Below, piece after piece: positions 1-11,203 of a stretch of 64,000 bases of DNA. The translations under genes and the position numbers were made by a program. Under the pieces are notes generated by a model that had not been told where the DNA came from, ran no database searches, and saw only the letters and a list, made by a program, of their open reading frames with translations. Position 1 is the first letter of the stretch; each line of letters begins with the position of its first letter. Source of the DNA: Hofstenia miamia (Eukaryota > Xenacoelomorpha > Acoela); assembly GCA_004352715.1 (NCBI GenBank), contig SCFE01000034.1, positions 1,477,896 to 1,541,895 on the forward strand, read 5' to 3'.

Positions 1-310
1 NNNNNNNNNNNNNNNNNNNNNNNNNNNNNNNNNNNNNNNNNNNNNNNNNNNNNNNNNNNNNNNNNNNNNNNNNNNNNNNNNNNNNNNNNNNNNNNNNNNN
101 NNNNNNNNNNNNNNNNNNNNNNNNNNNNNNNNNNNNNNNNNNNNNNNNNNNNNNNNNNNNNNNNNNNNNNNNNNNNNNNNNNNNNNNNNNNNNNNNNNNN
201 NNNNNNNNNNNNNNNNNNNNNNNNNNNNNNNNNNNNNNNNNNNNNNNNNNNNNNNNNNNNNNNNNNNNNNNNNNNNNNNNNNNNNNNNNNNNNNNNNNNN
301 NNNNNNNNNN
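1..310. other. Assembly gap
   Basis: This is a run of N whose right edge enters (TA)n at 311-327. Nothing can be said about its content. Confidence 0.99.
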
Positions 311-779
311 TATATATATATATATTTTTTAGGACCCTTCAAAAATGTGCTGCTAGTATGCTATAATAAATATATTTTAATATTTTAGTTCAACGATTAT
401 GTTAAATGAGCAGAATTAATATTTCTTAACTTAAATGTTTCTGCATGTTCGGTCATTCTTGAATTCTTTCTCAAATATTTTACAATGAAGTAACTGAAAT
501 ATGAATAGTTGTTGTAAGACTATGCTACACAAACAACTTTCATCAACTTTTGTCGCCAATTAAAATCGTTCATGTTGCCTGCCTTCCCCACATAGATAAG
601 TTTCGGGTAGAATTGTCGTACCCAAAACCGGACTATACCCGGCATAGGTGTACCCAGACCCAACCCGGTCAAATTTTAACTATTATTTGCTAATTTAGAC
701 CCTAGCTTTACCCAACTGAAAAACTACAAAAAACACAATAGAACAGAACTTAAATTCAAAACTCAAACAATTCATAGTT
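311..779. other. AT-rich sequence without a recognised gene
   Basis: After a short (TA)n tract I see no coding signal here. A modest GC-rich patch at about 603-675 with repeated ACCC/CCCGG words may belong to the 3' end of the neighbouring hAT element, but I cannot define its boundary. Confidence 0.5.
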
Positions 780-2253
780 AACAATGAACTAACAGAGAGT
801 TCCTGTTTGCTCCCGTCGCCATTGATCGGCGACTATTAGTTGAGCTTCCAGTGTCGATGGTGCCAACCTAGCACGATCCTTGCGTGCCAAACGTCCGCAC
901 TTCCAGTACACCCTCGTCGACTGAGCGCTGTTGCCGGGAACGACCAAGACAGTGTCTGCTATTTAAATTAGCATAGGAAATTTTTGAGCTTCGTTTCTCA
1001 ACGTATTGAAATTATCTATTCGTGAGTTGGTTGCAATAGTGTAATCAGCTATTTCCGCGTTGAGTGCGTTTTTCAGTAGAACAAAGTCTGTTTCTTGGAG
1101 AATGTTGCAGGGCATGACAACGACTGTAGAACGACTTCTTGCAAATGCGCAAGAACTTTCTTTTTCTTAGGAGTCGGAGCAACAGTTGGTTGCTGCGTAT
1201 CAATGACAACTTCAATATCAGGTGGCGGCGCAGTGCGACTTGCTAGGTCTGACAGAAAGTTTGGCAATGCTTCATTTTGATCTTTATTCAAGGAGTTTTC
1301 ACAGTCAACGATGTTGTCAACAAACAAGAACCTTCTCATTGATGGTTCTAAAAACGTGACAGTCCAATGGAGGATTGAAAGAGATGGCCAAAGCTTAGCA
1401 TCTAGACAGGTCAACAACAGTAACTTGAACCTGCCGACAATTTGGGAGTCACCATCAAGGCGGTAAAGGCAGAAGTTGAGAAGCGTGTAGTGTGCCGGTA
1501 CAACATTCTGGAGAGATGGTTGCCCAGCAAATTCTAGAGAGTCAAATAAACCAGGAAGCGGTTCCAACACTGAGAATATTTCATCGACCAAAGTTTTGTC
1601 AATGCAGGCAATCAAGCTTTTTTTCTTTGTCTCAAAATCAAGCGTAGTTTTGATTCGTCATCCAGATTGCAAAGAAAGGACTCAAATCTGGCGTTCAGAC
1701 TACGCCACGGTCTTGTAGCTCCGTCTTTTTTGAGGCTCACTTCGATCTCAGACTGAATGTTGGCTGATTGTTTCACAAATGTAACCAAACATTTGTGTTG
1801 CCATTGATCTGTGCTACTTTGTCAAATTCCTGCTTCAGCATTTCCCAAGCATTTGCAACACACGTGTTTAGTCTGTGACATGCACAATCAACCCTGGTTG
1901 CATCTCTTGTTGCAGCTACATTGTTAGCTCCCATATCAGTCGTAAACAGCGTCACAGCCACTGGTATTCCAAATGCAATGAACTCTTCTTTAAATTTTTG
2001 CTGAATATTCATTGCCGTTTTTTACCCCTTGAACTCAGAACAGAAGATTACTGCGTAGTGCACTCTGTCACTGTCTTGCATCAAACAAAAAACTGACAAA
2101 TCAATGTAACTTCGTTGCACATTGTTGTCGCTTCAACATTGTTTTCATTGCTTGATTGGGTCAGCCAGAAGTTCTTTCAAGTTTTAGAAAAGAAAGCTGT
2201 TCCGCGGCAGAAAAGTTGACCAAGTCTCTTGCAACACTGTCTTTGTCTGCTTT
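780..2253 (-). pseudogene. hAT-family transposase, degenerate
   Basis: This is a broken copy of a hAT superfamily transposase, the nuclear enzyme that moves hAT transposons. Reading from high to low coordinates there is an N-terminal segment near 2250-2160. A stretch follows with TTDMGANN and then CACHRLN at about 1940-1850, matching the catalytic D and the C-x2-H block of the RNase H fold. TRPWRSLN lies near 1700. A long open segment at 1615-1073 carries the region before the C-terminus. About 985-790 reads as a hATC dimerisation domain around VPGNSAQSTR. Several frame changes and stops separate these blocks, so no intact protein is made. The 5' side is cut by an LTR fragment that starts at about 2254. 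No terminal inverted repeats were identified. The family call is firm because four ordered blocks agree. Confidence 0.82.
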
Positions 2254-2590
2254 TTGGCATAATGGTGTGAAGACAAAATGTTAACAAAAAGAGGCAACTA
2301 AAATTATCAGTAAGCTTGTAGTTTAATTATTCAACTTTTGTAAAAACATTATTATTATTATTTAAATTTTGTAAAACAATTTGTACAGTTTCGAAATTAC
2401 GTTTACTAGCAAAATGTTTTGGCAAAATTGAAAAAACGAAAATCGCTACAGCTAAATGGTAATGACGTTGCGTAATCGAAGCAGACGAAAGGATTGTAAA
2501 CAAATTTGAATCAACGAACAGGTACATGCCGATTGTTAATTCCGTTCAACATCCACACTGAAATTTAGCCAGCACTCAGCTTGGAGAATG
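2254..2590 (+). repeat. Type B LTR fragment (5' part)
   Basis: This aligns by eye with the first ~300 bases of the LTR that occupies 23617-24854 on the other strand. Shared words include GGCATAA near the start, then TTTTGTAAAACAATTTGT and GTAAACAAATTTGAA. It is truncated after about 2590 and abuts the hAT remnant at its 5' edge. Confidence 0.7.
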
Positions 2591-2619
2591 TTTATTATAT
2601 GTGTAATTTAACCTACAGC

Positions 2620-3506
2620 GTGGTGCGGATAATAGACACAATTCGACCTATCTCTCTTGTGGTTTTGCATGAGTGTACAGTTTCACTAATCGAATAAACT
2701 ATTGATTGTCTTTGGTATGCGACCTGACATGGCACTAGCTGCTTATTACATAAGATAATTAAAGGGAATAGTAATACTCGTTGCCATTACCAAAAAACGA
2801 CCAGCAAAATCATGTATATAACAAACAACTAAATAACTAGCAGCTTCCTAGCCTACATTTAATACTAATTAGATAAACTATGGTCACATTTTCAGTCAAA
2901 TTATTGGTCAACAATTTGGATCTAAAACATTAAGATGCATCCTACTCTTGGCTAACTAGCTGTTTCCGAATTTATTATAATGTACACATGTTCCCAAAGG
3001 AAGGATAGCTAGCTAAGCAGAATGTAGAAAAAACTTAATCCGTATACCTAACTTAAATGCATTTCATGGTAGGGGCATAGAACCTTGAATCGTTCCCGTC
3101 ATGGAATCCTGACCACTACCCAGCACAAATGGCTTAGCTAGACATTTAAATTAGATAATCAAACCGCAAAATAAGTAGAAAATTGAAATAACTCCAAAGA
3201 ATCTATTTCATCATAATAACACTGTGTTTCTCGTATTTATACTATAATAAAAACAAGTACCTGTCGATTTAAAATTTAAATTCACGTAGACTCATTTGCG
3301 TGTTTTTGCTAAAATTAACAAGGAGTGATTCGTCCTCAGATTTTGGTCAAATTAATTTATCGACAAATACTTGCTTGTACATTAATTATATTTGATTATT
3401 AAATCTTGCTTAGCTAATTTCATCAGATTGGTTGCTAAATTTAATTGTTCTCATCTTTTTCGATCTTCGTTTCCTTTTTGAAGCTTTTGTGATGGACTAT
3501 GCTACA
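2620..3506 (-). repeat. Type A LTR, 3'-truncated
   Basis: This is homologous to the complete type A LTR at 26275-27414. It shows the characteristic words CACTAGCTGCTTA, GGATCTAAAA, CTTAAATGCATTTCA and TCCTGACCACTAC in the same order. Its LTR 5' border, TGTAGCATAGTCC on the minus strand, is at 3506. The opposite end is lost or too diverged. No internal Gypsy sequence adjoins it, so it may be a truncated solo LTR. Confidence 0.75.
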
Positions 3507-4739
3507 TTTAAAGAAGTTTCAAATTTCCATGAATAATGAATTTCTGATACCATTCAATATAGTATATCGTTTGTAGTTATAACCCAACCCACGAAGAAAT
3601 CCCTGATGTCATATCTGTGATATCCATGCTCACAGTGCTTAAATCATTGGAAAGTTATGTGCCTTCCCTATTTTTGTTTACATTATATATTGTGAGAATA
3701 TCTTTTCTTGTGATATTTGATTCTTGCTTTGTCGTGAAGGATACAATATTTAGTTGACGTGAATGTATTAAATCTTCGATTTTATATTGAAATTCAGTAT
3801 CATATAGGCTACATATTGGATTGCTAAGGAATCTACATTAATGACGAAGAGGTCAAATTGTCCAATTCTTTGGAGCCTTAGCATTTAGAAATTGTTATAT
3901 TGGTTCACTATCAAAGTTCCTATTGGATGGATCTCACTATTTTAGTGTGGAATTCATTTTTTCATATTTGTTGAAGATGTAGTGCATACAGAAAAATTTA
4001 TGCTTGCTTTTCTTGCAGGAGGTAGATTTTTTAAAATAATTTTAAATTCTTGTTTCACTTGATCATTTTGAAATGTTCAAAGTTTTGTGATGGCTTGAAC
4101 CTCTCAATGACTTGATGATAATAAAATTGCTTCGACCATTAAATAAATGCAGAAATACTTGAGGATAGTAATCATTCTAACCTGATTTATCTCATTTATC
4201 TCAAAACGCCTGTTCCAAGTTATGTAAGCCATTAGTGATGTTGTGCTGAACGTCCTCTGTTTTTTGCTGTAATAGAAAAGTTACCAGCATTGCAATGAAT
4301 ATTCCTACCTGATTTAGGCCAAATTATTAAATTTGGTTACTTATTCTGTAAAATTATTTTACGAATTGCATGTAATATATTTATCACTTTTGCAAATGTG
4401 TCTTTAATAATATTTAAAAGTATTTCAATGATTTGTTTCAATTAAATTTTATGGAATATTTTAAGGGAATTTTTTTCTTATTTTGTCCTTAATGAACATT
4501 AACGGTTGACTTAAATTACAGACTGACTGCTATGAATATCATAGCTTATATAAATATTTGATAAAATGTACAAATACAATGTTCAAATTATGTTTAAAAT
4601 ATATTTGACATGATTAAAAATGTCGTTAAGAACTGTAATTTACATAATGGCCTCCTGCTTAATGATAACATAATGTGAAGTATTTGGCCATGTATTTAGT
4701 AGGCCTATGAAATATAATCCATAAATTATTATATTTGTG
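3507..4739. other. No recognised gene
   Basis: This is AT-rich sequence with stops in all frames. I see no recognisable transposon or host exon. Confidence 0.5.
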
Positions 4740-5010
4740 TAAGAATTAAAACAAAATCTGAAAATACATTATTTTGTGCTCTATAATTTCCTTTGCCGCG
4801 GCAATGTTTATAGTAGGTCCTGTTATTCCTCAGTTTATTTTTATAAATGCCTTGCCAAATCCTCAAAATTTTGGATTGTATAAAAATCCCCAGCATAGCC
4901 TGTACGGTATTTCTTTCACATACAATGAATATAGAATTGGGCCAATACTTTACCCTGAGGAACACCCAAATGTGTATAGTTCTGTCACCGGAATAAAAAT
5001 CATTTATTTT
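4740..5010 (-). pseudogene. LINE reverse transcriptase fragment
   Basis: On the minus strand, 4970-4951 reads GVPQGKVLA, matching the GVPQG motif of non-LTR retrotransposon reverse transcriptases. About 20 codons later comes YAGDF, in the place of the catalytic YADDF with the first D changed to G. Stops and a frame change lie between and after them. Only about 80 codons can be followed. The call rests on two short motifs, so it is tentative. It may be kin of the better LINE remnant at 7791-8840. Confidence 0.45.
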
Positions 5011-5049
5011 GACTCGCTACTTATTGTTTTCTCAGAAAGACATTATAAA

Positions 5050-7440
5050 TGATATGGTAGAGTTGCTAATATCTGTACTGAAACTTAGAATTTTAACTCA
5101 ATTTAATTATTTATATTTTTTGTGGGGGCCCATTGCTGAATAAATTGCTAAGTACATAATTGGGTTCTAGGGAGGGCACAAACTATTGAATTTTCAATTT
5201 TTCAAATTCGTCACTATGCACCGACTTCACCAGCATCTACTGATTCCAAAAATGGAAACATAGAATTTGTGCAATTGGGTATCGTCAAATGGGGTAAGTA
5301 AGAACAGTGAGGTGAATAGAAATGTTAGACAAGGAGAAAATTTTATTTAGTTATCACTCATGCTGTGTTTAACAATTTTCATTGTTCAGTTGCCTATAAA
5401 TTAATCACAATAGGTTTATGTGCCACAGGGCATAGCCATAGCTATGCTTATTTGTATTTTTAAAAGTAAAATTACTTAAAATGTTATGCTTAAACTAAAA
5501 TACCCCATAGAAAAGAAAGGAATCTTAACTAAAAAAGTTGATACATTTCCAAAAGTAGATAAATACAGGTCTATAAATTAAATTTAAAATACATGAGTTT
5601 GTGAATTAAAAAAACAGGATACTTATTTTCGTGGAGTGATTAGGATTATCACTAGGAGAACAGCTAAGCAGAAAGATACAAATGAATGAATCTTAAAAAG
5701 GTGTTGAAGAGAATCAAATCAATTCTTGTGATCATGAAAATGAAGAACAAAATTTATTCTGGCTGGAAAATTCTGATACTGGCGAAATTCAAAACTGAAA
5801 ATTTGATTTGTGTTAATTTGGAAAGAATTGAAAAGATTGACAATGATAGTAAATATCAAGCTTCATTTCACTGTTTTTTCAGACAGAAAGTCACTGACAC
5901 ATTTTCATTTTCTGAACATGAAGATATCAGTGATTTCAGTTTGCATTAGAGTGCTATATGATTTTGTAATTGCATATAGCTGTCATTACATATTTATTAT
6001 ACAACTTTGCATTTATAAGCACATTCACTGGATATTTTTACTCAATGGAGAGTGTGAAAAGGAACATATATATATGTATATATAATTATATATATTTATA
6101 TATATTTATAATATATATATATATATATAATATATGCGTACTGCATGAAGGAATTAACAGATCAGACTACAATACAATTTTGGTTAAATTATATCAGACT
6201 ATGCTTTTCATCCCTGATAATATTTCATTGAAGACAGATCCTTATATTGATTTTTCATTTTGCTGTACATGAACAGCAGGAGCAGGCCCATGTTTGACAC
6301 TTAAATATATTACATGCTTATACATTCATGTTTTTATCATAATTTTGAGTACAATGTTAATTAATATAATAGGTTGCGCTTCCAAACTAAAAGACAAAAT
6401 ATTCTGGTTATTTTTGGAAACAAAATAACGAAACATTTTGGATAATTTTCGTTACAAAAAAAACGAAACAAAAAGGTACCATTGTCAATAAATTGTTTTG
6501 TTAATTTTTTACCACTAGCTTCGTTAATGCCACCAAAATTTGTTATTGGGGAGTAGAAGATAAAATACTCAGACCCGGTTTTTCCTGTGCTGTCATCACT
6601 CAATTGTGCTAATCAAGACTTCCAGAATTTTCTCAGAGAAATGTTTTTCTGAAGGTGTACTGGTAAGAATGTTTTTGTGCAAGTAAGTTTCTTCTGTAAA
6701 TCATTGGGTATTGTGCGAAACTTTGTTAAATTATAAAACTGGATCATAAAATGAATCGTAAGAATGAAGCAGTGGGCTTATCAAACAGGACTTTTTAGAA
6801 ATATGGAAATACATTTCTGCTTCACATTTTGCTAACATCTTAAATGGTAAGGTAACTTCAATTTTGCCATAATTGTAACATGATTGGAATAATTTGTAAT
6901 TACGAGCCACTTAAAAAATTAAAATTGCCCATCAGAAATTGTGGAATGCTTTACTGGATCTCCCAGACGTCTTGGCCAAGAAGTTATATCCATAGATTTT
7001 TAATTCGAATCATTTTTTTTCATTTCATTTTATAGTCTATAGCATTTGTCCTCATCATTGTCAAAGTGAAATGACATTTTCAGCAAATTTCTACATAACT
7101 TAGGTTAAGGTATAAAAAACATTGTCTATGTATAGTTTTAAATCATTTTCTGAAATTTTAGCCTTATATTCACTATGAATTTTTCAAAATATATGATAAC
7201 TTTCTCAACAAATTTATAAACGCTTATAACTCACAAAGATATTTAAAATTTGAACACCACAATATAAAGAATCATCGCTTTTTCTTTTTGGACTTGAATT
7301 CGTGATTTTGTGCAATCCAGGCATGTAATTATGATCATCGGAATGATCGTGATATTTACTTCGATGTTGAATGCTTTACTTGACCACGGCTGTTCGTATG
7401 ATAAAACAATGATATCTGTACAGCTAGCCAAATAGCTGCC
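5050..7440. other. No recognised gene; TA-rich tract
   Basis: A (TA)n-rich tract lies at about 6064-6134. Open frames of 60-100 codons occur, for example 5686-5949 plus and 6361-6603 minus, but they are compositionally biased and match no family I recognise, so I treat them as chance. Confidence 0.5.
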
Positions 7441-7462
7441 TATATATATATATATATATATA
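7441..7462. repeat. (TA)n microsatellite
   Basis: About 11 TA units in a row. Confidence 0.9.
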
Positions 7463-7790
7463 CTTTATTTTAAATTTTTCATTATTGTAATTTTATATCA
7501 TTGAAATTATAACAAAGTACATGAAATCTTTATTCAAAACTCAAAAAGCAATTAGAGATGCCTCAAAACTACACTCGAAAATACCACAAGATGCATAGTA
7601 AGCAAAAAAGTTTTAAGATGCTTTCTTGGCAAATTTATTCCATGAAATAATCATGATCCGAGTTTAAGTCGCTTAACAATTAATTTATGAGTCTACATCG
7701 ACTTCTAGAATAAAGTAATTAAATTATCTCTTCCAATATTATTCAAGATATGACATTTAAGTTGCATGGATAAGATAGCAGCAACAAGCT

Positions 7791-8840
7791 GTGAAAATTA
7801 TCCGCTGTAATAAATTTGGAACACATTTAAAATATATTATTTGTATTGCTATTTTCTATTATTATTGTACTAAATTAGATAACATATGCTCAGAGAATAT
7901 TTTTACAAATAAAGGAGTTCCTCAGGGTACTATTCTCGGCCTTATTCTGTTTAACTTGTACATTAATGATTTAGCTAACCAAGTTTCAAATTGTGAACTA
8001 TTCCAGTATGCAGACGATATTTGTGTAATCACCCATTATGCTAATCCAATAATCGCAAGTCAAAAACTAGAAGAAGCTATCCAACAAATCACGATCTTTT
8101 TGAAACAGAATAAACTGACAATGAATACAGAGAAGACGCAATTTATCATTTTCAAGCCAAAAAATTTAAACATCATAAGCAAGGACATCATCTTGAAGGT
8201 TTCTCCAAATAATCCACCAGTAAAAAATGAATATTCTGTGACGTATTTAGGAGTCCAAATTGATAGAAATTTTACCTTTGAAACGTTTCTGAACAACAAA
8301 ATCAGCAGTATGGCAAGTGGAGTGCATTACCTAAAACAAATAAGAATTATTACTCAAAGTAAAGTCATTGTAGAAGCGCTGGCGTATAGTCAATTTAAGT
8401 ATGCATGCATACTTCTGAATAATATATCTAATGATAAGCGAAGGCGCATAAATAGAATATTTAATTGGTCAATGTGTACAATGTTTAACATTGACATACG
8501 TCAAACAGGAAAAACTCTGCAAACATTAAACATGTTATCTCCAATTTATTATATTATATATGCAAGTTTAAATAAAAATGTTTCAAATTGTTAAACAAAA
8601 AAATCCTTTCAACAATGTTAGCGTAAATAACAGAACAAATAAATTGGCATACAGAGTAAAAGTAATGAATAAGTTTTGGAGAGACGTTCAACACATACAG
8701 TTTGTAAATATTGGAACAAGTTACCACTAGAGATAAGAAAAGAACATAATATAAGAACATTTAAGAAAATTTTGAAGAAAAATTTATTAACAAACCAATG
8801 TAAATACGGGCATTCAAAAATTCCATGGCAAAAAATTTAA
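7791..8840 (+). pseudogene. 5'-truncated non-LTR retrotransposon (LINE) reverse transcriptase
   Basis: This is the C-terminal half of a LINE ORF2, probably of the Jockey/CR1 group. The enzyme copies element RNA into DNA at the nick in the target. An open stretch at 7791-8594 contains GVPQGTILGLILFNLYINDL and then the intact catalytic motif YADD (in QYADDICV). Further blocks follow that are typical of the thumb, such as NTEKTQF and YLGVQID. After frameshifts at about 8594 and 8720 the reading continues to about 8840 with WNKLPLEIRKEHNIRTFKK, the usual tail of this class. The endonuclease and N-terminal RT are missing, as expected for 5' truncation. The 3' tail runs to near 9005, directly before GPCR copy 1. 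Part of this tail recurs before GPCR copy 5 at 59037-59075. Confidence 0.85.
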
Positions 8841-9012
8841 GTTTAACTCTTTTTTATTTAATCTTTTTAATTTGTAAATTTTGTGTTTTTTTAAATTTAT
8901 TTTAAGTATCTCTTTAGTTTGTAGATTTGTACATCATTTTTATATATATTTTTATAAATATGTATTTGTTGTACTCTATAAACATGAAATTAAGATATGA
9001 AATATAAAAAAT

Positions 9013-9028
9013 AATTGCTTTACCGCAA
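9013..9028 (+). promoter_or_regulatory. Conserved motif upstream of GPCR copy 1
   Basis: AATTGCTTTACCGCAA lies 15-30 bases before the ATG. A closely similar block occurs upstream of all five GPCR copies and is kept even where other upstream sequence differs. It could be a core promoter, a transcription start region or a 5' UTR element. The function is inferred from conservation only. Confidence 0.45.
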
Positions 9029-9042
9029 TTTTTTAATCAACT

Positions 9043-9969
9043 ATGAACAAAACAATAGGAGAATGTGAAAACGAAAACTTAAAAGGTGTTGCTCAATCAA
9101 TTATGTATTTGAACGTCCCGATATCCTGCTTTGGAATGCTTATCAATTGCGTCTACCTTTTTACATTTGAAGATGTTCATGATGCTTCGACAAGGATAGC
9201 TTTCCGATGGTTGGCAATATGGAATATTCTAAGCTTACTGTTTGATGGAATTCTCAATCCATTTGATTTCTTACTTCAAATCATTTTAAAGAATAATTTA
9301 TACCTATGTAAAATGATAATGAGTCTGGATGCAGCTACAACTGCACTTGTTCAATGGGCTGTGGTGTTAATTTGCACCAATAGGGTATTTGCTTTATTCA
9401 AGCCAATTCAATATTTTAAAATGCAATCAGAACTAAGGAAAATTTGGAAAATTATATTTTTCTCTTCGACAATTGTATTCTTAATAATATACACGAGTGG
9501 TCTAACCTTTTTTAAAATTGAAAAACACTTTTGCGTACCAATCTTGGTTTTTAAAAGTTTATTTCGATTCACTTGGAGTTTTTTCACAGTATTAAACATT
9601 TCTGTTGTACTTGCATTTAACTTCATGACATCTTGGAAATTATCAAAGCTTGGTGATATTTTGAATGTGAACACTGCGGAACATATCAATCAGTTAAAAC
9701 TGTCAAAGAAATCACTAAGTTTATTTTCTTGGCTCTTTGTATTGCTTTTCATTCCTCATATAGTAATTGACGTAGTATTGCTGTTAAAAATAGATACATG
9801 CATCATAAAAGTTGTATTTCAATTATTTGAATTATTTTTAGTTCTCTTTTCCTCCATTAGTCTCGTTTTGTTCGCGATTGCAGGAAGTGCTTTTCGAATG
9901 AAGCTAGCAGGTATCTTAACAAAAAAAAATGTAAATATCAAGTCTTATCATAGTTATTCAACAAAGTAA
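9043..9969 (+). CDS. Class A-like seven-transmembrane receptor, copy 1 (intact)
   Basis: This encodes a 308-residue intronless plasma membrane receptor with seven hydrophobic segments at about 18-42, 51-80, 86-117, 134-155, 175-200, 223-248 and 252-282. An N-glycosylation sequon NKT sits at residues 2-4. Class A landmarks fit by spacing: Cys89 at the start of helix 3, Arg114 exactly 25 residues later in TNR (in place of DRY), and Pro121 seven residues after that. Cys164 in the second extracellular loop can pair with Cys89. Pro238 is in helix 6. The NPxxY motif is replaced by SLVLF at 273-277, and GSAFR at 281-285 resembles helix 8. The ligand is unknown. The start is chosen because it is shared with the other copies and follows the conserved motif. 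AATAAA lies at 10011-10016. A divergent peptide or chemosensory receptor is likely. Confidence 0.85.
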   Translation: MNKTIGECENENLKGVAQSIMYLNVPISCFGMLINCVYLFTFEDVHDASTRIAFRWLAIWNILSLLFDGILNPFDFLLQIILKNNLYLCKMIMSLDAATTALVQWAVVLICTNRVFALFKPIQYFKMQSELRKIWKIIFFSSTIVFLIIYTSGLTFFKIEKHFCVPILVFKSLFRFTWSFFTVLNISVVLAFNFMTSWKLSKLGDILNVNTAEHINQLKLSKKSLSLFSWLFVLLFIPHIVIDVVLLLKIDTCIIKVVFQLFELFLVLFSSISLVLFAIAGSAFRMKLAGILTKKNVNIKSYHSYSTK

Positions 9970-10655
9970 TGTTTCAATTATTTTGAGCAATTTATATATT
10001 TGATTGTTGTAATAAAGGATGTAGAAAAGTTATGTTTTTAAAATTAAAATTCTGTTTTAAGCTCAATATTTTTAAAATATTGTTAGGCCACGAGGTTGAG
10101 TTTGTTTCAAAAAATTTATTTGAACAAATATCCTCAGATGTTCACTAATGTTAATTTAAATTAGCTTTACAAATATATACATATGAATTTATAGCAACAT
10201 ATTTCCAAAATAACAATGAAAAATATTAGTAATAACTTGAGTTAAAAGCAATATCTTTTGCAAATATCATACTCATTTTTAAAGCAAAAAACACTAACCC
10301 AACCCTAAGCTTGACCTGAATGATATTGAGTCCCAACATCGCCCGCGTCTTCTTCCTCCATTTGAGCCACGCATCTAGGGTTACAATCAGTTAAATAGTT
10401 TCGCGTCAACCGCCACCACTTGAACAATCATTAAGCTTGCAATTGATTTACAGTGACAGCGAGATTGCAAAACTGCCATCAACAGCTGGCCTACATGCTC
10501 ACTGGTAGACATTATAAGAACTAGTTTAGATGCGGCTTTTGAACCTCTAGTATTGTCAAAGAAGTAAATGCTCACTACAAACTTTCTAACACATATCGGA
10601 AGTGGTGGTAACTAAGGCCTGGCATTGAATAACAAGGGTTTCTTGTATACTCCAA
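9970..10655 (+). repeat. GPCR-downstream segment R, copy 1
   Basis: This 3' flank of GPCR copy 1 is shared with the flank of copy 4 (57502-58036, near identical), with 32450-33680 beside copy 2 (inverted, diverged) and with 30390-30700. It contains the poly(A) signal and, near 10296-10345, AACCCAACCCTAAGC, whose complement resembles degenerate telomeric repeats. The distal part, about 10640-10387 on the minus strand, holds an open frame with FDNTRGSKAASKL. A similar frame lies at 32482-32736. I do not recognise that protein, and it may be non-coding. Confidence 0.75.
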
Positions 10656-10661
10656 GGTGCA

Positions 10662-10865
10662 TCAGCTAAACAACCTTGCATTAAACACCATTTTGTTTTG
10701 TATTATTCCAATGTGTCCATTCTTGTGTATCTTCCTCACTAGTTCTCTTTTGTAGTATTCAGGTATTGCTACCCTCAGTGACTTGCCTTCAATGTATAAC
10801 AACCCGTTTTTGTTCACTTTCCATGTATATCTTTGGAACATTACAAGAAATTTAAACAGTGCCAT
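10662..10865 (-). pseudogene. Ty3/Gypsy integrase zinc-binding fragment
   Basis: A 67-codon minus-strand stretch reads like the HHCC zinc-binding domain that opens retrotransposon integrases. KNGLLYIEGKSLRVAIPEYY is followed by ELVRKIHKNGHIGI, with the two histidines at the usual H-x3-H spacing. The cysteines that should follow are not visible because the segment breaks off at the junction with repeat R. It is an isolated scrap with no LTR next to it. Confidence 0.65.
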
Positions 10866-10879
10866 GTGACGTCAGCAAA

Positions 10880-11203
10880 TAACTAGTGAAAGTGCGGCGT
10901 AGATTATGCACTATGCTTAACTGTAAGTGAAAGAGGTTTTTTACAAATTTATATATCTTAAAATTAATAGATTATCTAGCTCATCATCAATTGTTTAAAC
11001 GCTATTGGTTTACTATGCAATGCAAAAAAAAATTTGTTTGTAGCCATAGTTGTTCACGCGTCAAAATTTTGCAAAAAATTTTATCCCATATGTCAATTTA
11101 TAAAGGGAAAAATGAAGTAGATGCAATTGAATATAATTTCATGAAAATGTCAACACGCGAATGTTCAAATACATCATCAATTCTAATTGGTTAATGCTAA
11201 TAC
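10880..11203. other. No recognised gene
   Basis: AT-rich sequence leading into a gap. Nothing recognisable was seen. Confidence 0.5.

Noticed and set aside
5686-6272. Cluster of overlapping plus-strand frames of 87-100 codons
   Set aside because: Low-complexity Lys/Ile/Tyr composition, running into a TA tract. No motif, start context or homologous copy was seen in the window.
8060-8299. Minus-strand 79-codon frame
   Set aside because: It is a shadow of the LINE reverse transcriptase on the plus strand.
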